Below, piece by piece: positions 1 through 5,658 of a stretch of DNA of 5,749 bases. The stretch is taken from contig CAMLKV010000166.1 in the NCBI GenBank assembly GCA_946480635.1, forward strand, positions 1 through 5,749, given 5' to 3'. Each line of letters starts with the position of its first letter. The stretch's first letter is position 1. The notes below the pieces were generated by a model. That model had not been told where the DNA came from and made no database searches. It saw only the letters and a list, made by a program, of their open reading frames with translations. The stretch comes from an uncultured Flavobacterium sp. (lineage in GTDB: Bacteria; Bacteroidota; Bacteroidia; Flavobacteriales; Flavobacteriaceae). The translations under genes and the position numbers were made by a program.

Positions 1-32
1 TTTTCTTATATTAACTTTTGACCAATAATTTT

Positions 33-974
33 TTATATTATTATATATACAATAAAGCTAAAATTAGATTTATATACAAAGATTACTAAATTCATTTTAC
101 TATCAAAATAGAAATCAATTCGGCCTAAGTTAATTCCATAAGCACCAACTTGGTTGATTAGTACTTGTTGGCCATCTAAGTTTTTTTCAATTACCGGTTT
201 GTCAAGGAATGTATGTGTGTGACCACCAATAATTAAGTCTATGTTTCTAGTTTTTTTGGCTAACATAATGTCGCAAACTTTGTTTGCATCATTTTTGTAC
301 TCAAATCCAATATGAGAAAGACATATAACTAAATCACATTTTTCTTCGTCTTTCAACTTCTTAGTAATATCTGTAGCAATTTCTATTGGGTTATAATATT
401 TAGTTTCTTTGTATAGATTTTTATCGACTAAGCCGTCAAGTTCTACTCCTAATCCAAAAACACCAATTTTAATACCGTCTTTTTTGAAAATTTTATATGG
501 TTTTACAAAAGTGTCTAGTACAGTATTTTTAAAGTCATAGTTTGCAGAAACGAATTCAAATTTTGCATGAGGCATCTGAGCCAATAAACCTTCTATACCA
601 TTGTCAAAATCATGATTTCCAATAGTTGCAAGGTCGTATTGCATCATACTCATAAGTTTAAATTCCAATTCACCACCATAATAATTAAAGTATGGAGTTC
701 CTTGAAAAATGTCTCCAGCATCAAGTAACAATACATTCGGTTCAGTTTTTCTAATTTGTTCAATTAAGGCTGCTCTTCTAGCTACACCACCCTGATTTGG
801 ATTTTTAGGATGTGTTGCAGGGAAAGGATCAATATGGCTATGTGTATCGTTTGTATGTAAAATTGTAATCTTTTTGACATCTACAGCTGAGTCAAAACTA
901 CTCAATGATAAACCTCCAAGACCTAATAATGTAGTTCCCGCTGCAGTTTTTTGTATAAAATCTCTTCTTTTCAT
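33..974 (-). CDS. Tat-exported metallophosphatase, catalytic half of a split 5'-nucleotidase (UshA/CD73 type)
   Basis: This 313-residue protein carries only the N-terminal calcineurin-like metallophosphatase domain of the 5'-nucleotidase family, which hydrolyses phosphate esters with a two-metal centre. All expected metal and catalytic residues are visible: D43 and H45 (NDTHSH), D88 (DAGD), N120 and H121 (GNHD), H221 (LSH), and H252 and H254 (GGHTH). The N-terminus is a clear twin-arginine signal (RRDFIQK at residues 3-9, then a hydrophobic stretch to about residue 25), so it is probably folded and metal-loaded before export to the periplasm. The nucleotide-binding domain that normally follows in the same chain is absent here; it is encoded by the gene just upstream (979-1761). 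That gene stops 4 bases before this ATG, so the two are surely co-transcribed. Residues after about 292 (FDSK) become hydrophobic and AT-codon-rich, unlike the rest of the protein, and may be a diverged or frameshifted end. The domain call is firm; the substrate is not known. Confidence 0.93.
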   Translation of the reverse strand: MKRRDFIQKTAAGTTLLGLGGLSLSSFDSAVDVKKITILHTNDTHSHIDPFPATHPKNPNQGGVARRAALIEQIRKTEPNVLLLDAGDIFQGTPYFNYYGGELEFKLMSMMQYDLATIGNHDFDNGIEGLLAQMPHAKFEFVSANYDFKNTVLDTFVKPYKIFKKDGIKIGVFGLGVELDGLVDKNLYKETKYYNPIEIATDITKKLKDEEKCDLVICLSHIGFEYKNDANKVCDIMLAKKTRNIDLIIGGHTHTFLDKPVIEKNLDGQQVLINQVGAYGINLGRIDFYFDSKMNLVIFVYKSNFSFIVYIII

Positions 975-978
975 TGTA

Positions 979-1761
979 TTATTTTTCTTGGGTTATTCTT
1001 ACTTCGTTACTCACTTTGATAGTGTCTACATCTTTCATGTAATCGATTAACATGTTTCTTAATTTGTAATCAAGAATTGTTGATGATACGCTTTTTTTAA
1101 AGAAATCCATTTTGTCTCCACCATTCGCTAAATAATCTGAAGTAACAACATAATATACTTTGTCTAGAACAAGTGGTTCATTATTTATCTTAATATCTTT
1201 TACTTTATTATCTACAGTTATTGTAAAAGTGATTCCTGCAGTTGGATGCGGTTTTTTCTCTCTAACAAAATATTCTGTAAATTCAGCTATTTGCTCTCCT
1301 TTAAGACCAATTACGATAGCAGAATTTTCAAAAGGTTGAATTTCGAAAGCTGTTCTTGCAGAAACATTTCCTTGTGGCATTATAGCACGAATTCCTCCGT
1401 GGTTAAGAATACAAATGTCAATATTTTTGTTTTCTCTTTTGTTAAAAACAGTGTTTCCTTTTTCTAAAACAACCATTGCCAACATATCCCCTATATTAGA
1501 TTGCCATTGTCCTTTACTTTTATCAAGTGTTTCAGGGCAAATTGCTAAAACAGCATCTAAATCTTTGTTGATTTTGTCTCTGTAAGGAGAAACAAACGTT
1601 TCGTATTCCTGTTTAGTTTGATAATTTTCGTTTACATTAATTTGTTTCCCTTCAATAATTGTAACCACAGTTTGCGCAGCACTTTCGTATCCTGCTAACG
1701 ATAACGTTAAAATTAAAACAAAATGCTTTAAAACTGTGACACTCTTTTTTACATTTACCAT
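979..1761 (-). CDS. 5'-nucleotidase C-terminal domain protein, substrate-binding half of a split 5'-nucleotidase
   Basis: This 260-residue exported protein matches only the C-terminal domain of UshA/CD73-type 5'-nucleotidases, which holds the nucleotide for the metallophosphatase domain. Visible motifs are NIGDML (89-94), NHGGIR (120-125; N120 and R125 correspond to phosphate-contacting N390 and R395 of human CD73), QPFEN (142-146) and DYLANGGD (209-216). Residues 1-29 form a Sec signal: a basic start, a hydrophobic core at 10-23, and a possible signal peptidase I site near SAA/Q (28-30). LAGY at 22-25 looks like a lipobox whose Cys has become Tyr. The position two residues after GGD is Met218, where CD73 has the base-stacking Phe500. 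The gene is first in a two-gene unit with the metallophosphatase half, so the domain order is reversed relative to the fused enzyme. The first ATG is the only one that retains the full signal peptide. The two products presumably associate in the periplasm; this is inference. Confidence 0.9.
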   Translation of the reverse strand: MVNVKKSVTVLKHFVLILTLSLAGYESAAQTVVTIIEGKQINVNENYQTKQEYETFVSPYRDKINKDLDAVLAICPETLDKSKGQWQSNIGDMLAMVVLEKGNTVFNKRENKNIDICILNHGGIRAIMPQGNVSARTAFEIQPFENSAIVIGLKGEQIAEFTEYFVREKKPHPTAGITFTITVDNKVKDIKINNEPLVLDKVYYVVTSDYLANGGDKMDFFKKSVSSTILDYKLRNMLIDYMKDVDTIKVSNEVRITQEK

Positions 1762-1818
1762 ATTAATCGAATCTTAATTGCTTAAATTTGTTCTTAAGTT
1801 TTGAAACGGTAAATGTAA
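1749..1818. repeat. 11-base perfect inverted repeat framing the divergent spacer
   Basis: TTACATTTACC at 1749-1759 is repeated exactly as its reverse complement GGTAAATGTAA at 1808-1818, with 48 bases between. The left arm begins inside the minus-strand start codon (CAT at 1759-1761) and covers codons 2-4. The right arm ends one base before the plus-strand ATG at 1820. Each arm contains TACATTTA read outward-in, one base from the Bacteroidota -7 consensus TAnnTTTG. The repeat could be a paired operator, a pair of weak promoters facing opposite ways, or coincidence in AT-rich DNA; the sequence alone does not decide. Confidence 0.5.
1783..1790 (+). promoter_or_regulatory. Possible -7 promoter element for the DUF6913-dapA unit
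   Basis: TAAATTTG fits the Bacteroidota -7 consensus TAnnTTTG exactly and lies 29 bases before the ATG at 1820, giving a predicted leader of roughly 20-25 bases. I find no TTG at the expected upstream distance, so the -33 half is missing or unrecognised. No comparably good element is visible for the minus-strand unit. The spacer also has CTTAA three times (1772-1776 region, 1781-1785 and 1793-1797), which may be simple AT-rich composition. Confidence 0.35.
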
Positions 1819-1819
1819 T

Positions 1820-2338
1820 ATGTTTATAAAGTATATAAAAGAATTATCCTTAAAAAAAATATTAAAATCTAGTTTAGATAACGTCAAGCCAAGTACATTA
1901 AGTTCCTCGATAAAGACTGTTGGAGTCTTGATAGATGAAAGCTATTTTCAGCAAACAGAGGACTTAATAAAAGAATTGATAGAAAGTGGGATTGTGCAAT
2001 CTGATATAAAAATCCTAATTTTTAGAAATAAAATTAAAAAAAATGAGCAGCTGATTCATGATACTTTCAGTAGGAAAAATATGAATTGGAGAGGGGAATT
2101 TAAGCAAGAATTTGTAGCCGAATTTTTAAAATTTCCTTTTGATATGCTTATTAGTTATTATGATACAGAGAAAAAACCATTGCTTTTAGCTACTCATCAA
2201 TCTAAGGCGTTATTTAAAGTAGGATTTTCAACAGTAGATAAAAGGCTCAATCATTTGATGATTAATACGAATGTAGAAAACTATAAAGTTTTTGTACATG
2301 AGTTGTTCAGATATTTAAAAATTTTAAACAAAATTTAA
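1820..2338 (+). CDS. DUF6913 family protein of unknown function
   Basis: This 172-residue protein resembles the flavobacterial DUF6913 family, which has no assigned function. It has no signal peptide or membrane segment; the first 20 residues are basic and probably amphipathic (several Lys and Leu). Conserved-looking blocks are VGVLIDESYF (34-43), FDMLISYYDTEK (107-118), and KVGFSTVDKRLNHLMI (133-148), with a basic C-terminal end (YLKILNKI). The alternation of short hydrophobic strands and charged helices suggests a small soluble alpha/beta fold, but I see no catalytic motif. It begins the plus-strand unit and stops 3 bases before dapA, so the two are almost certainly one transcript, possibly translationally coupled. 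I recall the same neighbour in other flavobacteria, which hints at a link to DapA or simply a shared promoter. Recognition of the family is from memory of its sequence pattern. Confidence 0.82.
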   Translation: MFIKYIKELSLKKILKSSLDNVKPSTLSSSIKTVGVLIDESYFQQTEDLIKELIESGIVQSDIKILIFRNKIKKNEQLIHDTFSRKNMNWRGEFKQEFVAEFLKFPFDMLISYYDTEKKPLLLATHQSKALFKVGFSTVDKRLNHLMINTNVENYKVFVHELFRYLKILNKI

Positions 2339-2341
2339 ACC

Positions 2342-3223
2342 ATGCAAGCATTTGTTGGAACAGGAGTAGCACTTGTAACTCCTTTCAAAAAAGATTTTTC
2401 GGTAGATACTGAAGCTTTAAAAAGAATTGTAAATTATGTAATTGAAGGAGGAGTGGAGTACTTAGTGGTATTAGGTACAACAGCAGAGTCAGCGACTTTA
2501 TCTCAAGAAGAGAAAGAATTAGTAATTAATACAATTGTAGAAGCTAATAATGGAAGATTACCATTGGTTTTAGGTGTTGGAGGAAACAATACACTAAAAG
2601 TTGTTGAGGAATTGAAAACTAGAGATTTTTCAAAATTTCAAGCAATTTTATCAGTATCTCCTTATTATAATAAGCCAACTCAAGAAGGGATTTATCAACA
2701 TTTTAAAATGATTGCAGAAAATTCTCCTATTCCAGTTATCATTTATAATGTGCCTGGACGTACAGCAAGTAATATGTTGCCTGAAACAGTTTTACGTCTA
2801 GCTAAAGATTTCAATAATATAATAGGTATAAAAGAAGCTGCTGGTGATATCGTTCAAGCAATGAAATTAATTCAGCACAAACCAAAAGACTTCTTGGTGA
2901 TTTCTGGTGATGATATGATTACACTTCCTATGGTTTTAGCCGGTGGGGCAGGAGTTATTTCGGTTATTGGAGAAGGTTATCCTAAAGAATTTTCAGAAAT
3001 GGTTCGTTTAGGATTAAAGAGAAAAGTTGATGAGGCTTATGCTTTGCATTATAAATTAATGGATAGTATAGACATGATTTTTGAACAAGGAAATCCCGGA
3101 GGAATAAAAGAAATATTTAAATCATTAGGACTTTCTGAAAATACAGTAAGATTGCCACTTGTGAATGTAAATGAAAATTTGGCAAATAGATTAGATGCTT
3201 TTACAAAACAACTGTCTAAATAG
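2342..3223 (+). CDS. dapA: 4-hydroxy-tetrahydrodipicolinate synthase
   Basis: DapA condenses pyruvate with aspartate-4-semialdehyde, the first committed step toward meso-diaminopimelate and lysine, in the cytoplasm. The 293-residue length is normal for this (beta/alpha)8-barrel family. Key residues are present: the GTTAES loop at 45-50 (T46 and T47), SPYYNKP at 106-112 (Y109), YNVPGRT at 135-141 (Y135 and the carboxylate-binding R140), the Schiff-base lysine K164 in GIKEAAGD, and the GVISV turn at 204-208. The positions that bind inhibitory lysine in the E. coli enzyme are changed: His53, His56 and Glu84 of E. coli align to Q55, K58 and K86. This suggests an enzyme that is not feedback-inhibited. 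It follows the DUF6913 gene by 3 bases; a 99-base gap with a new promoter follows, so the unit probably ends here. The ATG at 2342 gives the standard N-terminus ([12 protein letters not shown]). Confidence 0.97.
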   Translation: MQAFVGTGVALVTPFKKDFSVDTEALKRIVNYVIEGGVEYLVVLGTTAESATLSQEEKELVINTIVEANNGRLPLVLGVGGNNTLKVVEELKTRDFSKFQAILSVSPYYNKPTQEGIYQHFKMIAENSPIPVIIYNVPGRTASNMLPETVLRLAKDFNNIIGIKEAAGDIVQAMKLIQHKPKDFLVISGDDMITLPMVLAGGAGVISVIGEGYPKEFSEMVRLGLKRKVDEAYALHYKLMDSIDMIFEQGNPGGIKEIFKSLGLSENTVRLPLVNVNENLANRLDAFTKQLSK

Positions 3224-3240
3224 CAGTTAAAATAAAGTTT

Positions 3241-3269
3241 TTGTATATAGAAATTAATAACTAAATTTG
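3241..3269 (+). promoter_or_regulatory. Bacteroidota-type promoter for bamD-rpoZ-coaBC-DUF4835
   Basis: TTG at 3241-3243 (end of a five-T run) is followed after 18 bases by TAAATTTG at 3262-3269, an exact TAnnTTTG match. This is the flavobacterial housekeeping promoter pattern (TTG, about 17-23 bases, TAnnTTTG). Transcription should start near 3275, leaving a leader of about 48 bases before the bamD ATG at 3323. The leader shows no Shine-Dalgarno sequence. It contains a weak AAAAC/GTTTT hairpin (3300-3304 with 3309-3313, loop CGAA) shortly before the start codon. Confidence 0.7.
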
Positions 3270-3322
3270 CAGTTCGTTTTGTGAATAAAAAAATCCAGCA
3301 AAACCGAAGTTTTTGAAATAAT

Positions 3323-4120
3323 ATGAATAAACTAATATATGTATTGCTGCTGTCAGTGATTTTAACGTCTTGTAGTGAATATCAAAAAGCATTAAAATCT
3401 GAGGATGTTGCTGTAAAATTGAAAGCAGCTGAAAATAAGTACGAAGCAGGTAAATATAATAAAGCAATTCGCTTGTTTGAGCAAATATCTCCTGCATACA
3501 GAGGGAAACCAGAAGGTGAGAAAGTTACTTATATGTTTGCTCAGTCGTATTATAAAACAGAACAATTTTATTTAGCAGGTTATCAGTTTGAAAGCTTGGC
3601 TTCTATGTATCCTAAAAGTGATAAGGTTGAAGAAGCAGGTTTTTTAGGGGCTAAATCATTTTATGAATTATCACCTGTTTATACTTTAGATCAAGTAGAT
3701 ACTGATAAAGCTATTACTAAAATGCAAAATTTTATTAATAAGTATCCAGATTCTAAGTATGCTACTGAAGCTAATGCAATCATAAAAGAGTTACGTGAGA
3801 AACTTGAGAAAAAAGCATTTGAAATAGCTAAACAATATAATACAATATCAGATTATAAGGCAGCTATAAAAGCTTTAGATAATTTTATCGCAGATTATCC
3901 AGGTACACCATTCAAAGAGAAAGCTTTGTACTATAAATTTGATTCTAGTTACCAACTTGCAATCAATAGTGTACCTAGTAAAATGGAAGAAAGACTAAAC
4001 GCTGCAAAAAACGCATACAGTGCTTTAATAAAATTTAATTCAGGCACTGAATACAAAGAAAAAGCTGATGAAATGTTAGCTAGAATAGATAAGGATTTAC
4101 AACAATTTCAAAATAAGTAA
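3323..4120 (+). CDS. bamD: Outer membrane beta-barrel assembly lipoprotein BamD
   Basis: BamD is the essential lipoprotein partner of BamA in the complex that folds beta-barrel proteins into the outer membrane, acting on its periplasmic face. The 265-residue product starts with a lipoprotein signal whose lipobox is LTSC, lipidated Cys17. The rest is tetratricopeptide-like helical repeats: KYEAGKYNKAIRLFEQI (39-55), a second repeat around 71-98 ending in YPKS, a third around 129-150 ending in YPDSKYATEA, and a fourth around 167-203 containing DYPGTPFKEKAL. The spaced YP(K/D/G)S/T repeat ends are characteristic of the BamD/ComL family. Length and the lipobox match flavobacterial BamD; a generic TPR lipoprotein is the main alternative, less likely given the context. 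No run of acidic residues follows the Cys, so I see no surface-export signal, which agrees with a periplasm-facing protein. It is first in a four-gene unit; rpoZ starts 4 bases after its stop. Confidence 0.93.
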   Translation: MNKLIYVLLLSVILTSCSEYQKALKSEDVAVKLKAAENKYEAGKYNKAIRLFEQISPAYRGKPEGEKVTYMFAQSYYKTEQFYLAGYQFESLASMYPKSDKVEEAGFLGAKSFYELSPVYTLDQVDTDKAITKMQNFINKYPDSKYATEANAIIKELREKLEKKAFEIAKQYNTISDYKAAIKALDNFIADYPGTPFKEKALYYKFDSSYQLAINSVPSKMEERLNAAKNAYSALIKFNSGTEYKEKADEMLARIDKDLQQFQNK

Positions 4121-4124
4121 AAGG

Positions 4125-4439
4125 ATGGATTTAAAGAAAACAACAGCTCCAGTAAACACAATCACTTATAACAAAAGTTTAATTGAAGAACCAACTGGAA
4201 ATGTTTATGAAGCTATCACAATTATGGCAAGAAGAGCTAATCAAATTAATTCAGAAATCAAAAAAGAGTTAATTGAGAAATTAGAAGAATTTGCTACATA
4301 TAATGATAGCCTTGAGGAAATTTTTGAAAACAAAGAACAAATCGAAGTTTCTAAATTTTACGAAAAATTACCAAAACCTCACGCTTTAGCTGTTCAAGAA
4401 TGGTTAGAGAATAAAATTTACTATAAATCTACAAAATAA
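4125..4439 (+). CDS. rpoZ: DNA-directed RNA polymerase omega subunit
   Basis: Omega is the small RNA polymerase subunit that wraps the C-terminus of beta-prime and helps assembly of the core enzyme. This 104-residue protein has the family core NVYEAITIMARRANQI (26-41), equivalent to the FDLVLVAARRARQM region of E. coli omega. That core follows an extended N-terminal tail including the TYNKSLIEEPTG stretch (14-25). The C-terminal half (42-104) is highly charged and helical and ends with the PHALAVQEWLENKIYY stretch; it is longer than the corresponding part of many proteobacterial omegas and is, as I recall, typical of the Bacteroidota form. There is no signal peptide or membrane segment. The ATG lies 4 bases after the bamD stop, with AAGG directly against it, too close to act as a Shine-Dalgarno. 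coaBC begins 10 bases after its stop. Identification rests on the RRANQI core and the neighbours. Confidence 0.92.
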   Translation: MDLKKTTAPVNTITYNKSLIEEPTGNVYEAITIMARRANQINSEIKKELIEKLEEFATYNDSLEEIFENKEQIEVSKFYEKLPKPHALAVQEWLENKIYYKSTK

Positions 4440-4449
4440 AACTACTGTC

Positions 4450-5658
4450 ATGTCGGTTTTAAGTGGTAAGAAAATAATACTAGGAGTTTCTGGTGGAATT
4501 GCTGCTTATAAATCAGCATTATTAGTTAGACTTTTTATAAAAGCAGGTGCTCAGGTCCAAGTGATTATGACACCTGCTTCTTTAGATTTTGTTACTCCTT
4601 TAACACTCGCTACCTTATCTAAAAATCCAGTTTATTCTTCTTTCTTTAATGAGGAAGAGGGTAAAGGTATATGGAATAATCATGTAGATATGGCTCTTTG
4701 GGCAGATTACATGATTATTGCACCAGCTACTGCAAATACCATGTCTAAAATGGTAAACGGGAATTGTGATAATCTTCTTATTGCAACATATCTTTCAGCA
4801 AAATGTCCAGTGTATTTTGCACCTGCTATGGATTTAGATATGTATAAACATCCATCAACTTTGGCTAGTTTTGAAGCATTAAAGCGTTTTGGTAACACAA
4901 TTATTCCGGCTGAAAGTGGAGAATTAGCAAGTGGTTTGTCAGGAGAAGGTCGAATGGCTGAACCTGAAAACATTATTTCTTTTCTAGAAAAAGATATTGA
5001 AAATAAATTACCTCTTAAAGACAAGAAAATACTGGTAACTGCTGGGCCAACATATGAAGCTATCGATCCTGTGCGTTTTATAGGTAATCATTCTTCTGGA
5101 AAAATGGGGTTTGACATTGCTAATGCAGCAGCAAATTTAGGAGCTCAAGTTACTTTAGTTTCTGGACCAACACATTTAAAAACTAAAAATCCTGCTATAA
5201 ATTTAATTAGAATAACTTCTGCAGAAGAGATGTATAATGCTTGTCATGAATATTTTAATGATGTTGATGTAGCTATTGCAGCAGCAGCAGTTGCTGATTA
5301 TAGACCAAAAAATGTTGCGGACCAAAAAATAAAAAAGAGCGATGCTTCGTTTTCTATTGAATTAGAAAAAACAAAAGATATTTTAGCATCTCTTGGGCAA
5401 ATTAAAAAAAATCAGTTTCTAATTGGTTTTGCATTGGAAACAGAAAATGAAATTGAACACGCAAAGCAAAAAATACAGAAAAAAAACTTAGATTTGATTG
5501 TGCTTAATTCTTTGAATGATACTGGTGCAGGTTTTGGTAAACCTACAAATAAAGTTACCTTTATAAGTAAATATTTTATCATTGAACCTCAAGAACTTAA
5601 ATCAAAAGAAGAAGTTGCACTTGATATTGTAAATAAAATTGTAGAACACTATGCGTAA
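4450..5658 (+). CDS. coaBC: Bifunctional phosphopantothenoylcysteine decarboxylase / phosphopantothenate-cysteine ligase
   Basis: CoaBC performs two consecutive steps of coenzyme A synthesis in the cytoplasm. The C-terminal CoaB half joins 4'-phosphopantothenate to cysteine using CTP, and the N-terminal flavin-binding CoaC half decarboxylates the product. At 402 residues it is full length. CoaC region (about 1-185): GVSGGIAAYK (12-21, FMN binding), catalytic H78 in HVDMALWAD, APATANT (91-97, the PASANT motif). The usual PxMNxxM motif reads PAMDLDM (125-131), with Asp128 in place of Asn, and the usual ACGDxGxGRM reads ASGLSGEGRM (160-169), with Ser161 in place of Cys. CoaB region (about 190-402): TAGPTYEAIDPVRFI (197-211), NHSSGKMG (213-220), AAAVADYRP (278-286), and K293 in QKIKK, matching E. 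coli K289. The gene begins 10 bases after rpoZ and its last 8 bases overlap the next gene. The function call is firm from overall similarity; the two active-site changes are discussed as a finding. Confidence 0.96.
   Translation: MSVLSGKKIILGVSGGIAAYKSALLVRLFIKAGAQVQVIMTPASLDFVTPLTLATLSKNPVYSSFFNEEEGKGIWNNHVDMALWADYMIIAPATANTMSKMVNGNCDNLLIATYLSAKCPVYFAPAMDLDMYKHPSTLASFEALKRFGNTIIPAESGELASGLSGEGRMAEPENIISFLEKDIENKLPLKDKKILVTAGPTYEAIDPVRFIGNHSSGKMGFDIANAAANLGAQVTLVSGPTHLKTKNPAINLIRITSAEEMYNACHEYFNDVDVAIAAAAVADYRPKNVADQKIKKSDASFSIELEKTKDILASLGQIKKNQFLIGFALETENEIEHAKQKIQKKNLDLIVLNSLNDTGAGFGKPTNKVTFISKYFIIEPQELKSKEEVALDIVNKIVEHYA

Noticed and set aside
1..32. Terminator downstream of the minus-strand unit
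   Set aside because: The 32 bases before the window edge are AT-rich but contain no convincing GC-bearing hairpin. A terminator may lie outside the window.
1246..1467. Open frame of 73 codons on the plus strand
   Set aside because: It lies antisense inside the 5'-nucleotidase C-terminal domain gene, has a low-complexity Phe/Ser/Asn-rich translation, and shows no recognisable motif.
33..1761. The two nucleotidase genes as one fused gene broken by a frameshift
   Set aside because: The domain order is reversed relative to the fused enzyme and each piece has its own start codon and its own complete signal peptide, so a simple break cannot explain it.
3210..3228. Possible terminator hairpin after dapA (AACTG / CAGTT around the stop codon)
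   Set aside because: The stem is only 5 base pairs plus a wobble, overlaps the stop codon, and has no T-run directly after it. The nearest T-run at 3238-3242 is better explained as the -33 part of the next promoter.
3261..3497. Open frame of 78 codons on the minus strand
   Set aside because: It runs antisense across the bamD promoter and the bamD 5' end. Its translation resembles no family, and the bamD reading is far better supported.
4707..5024. Open frame of 105 codons on the minus strand
   Set aside because: It is antisense to the conserved CoaC domain; the length is explained by codon bias of the sense gene.
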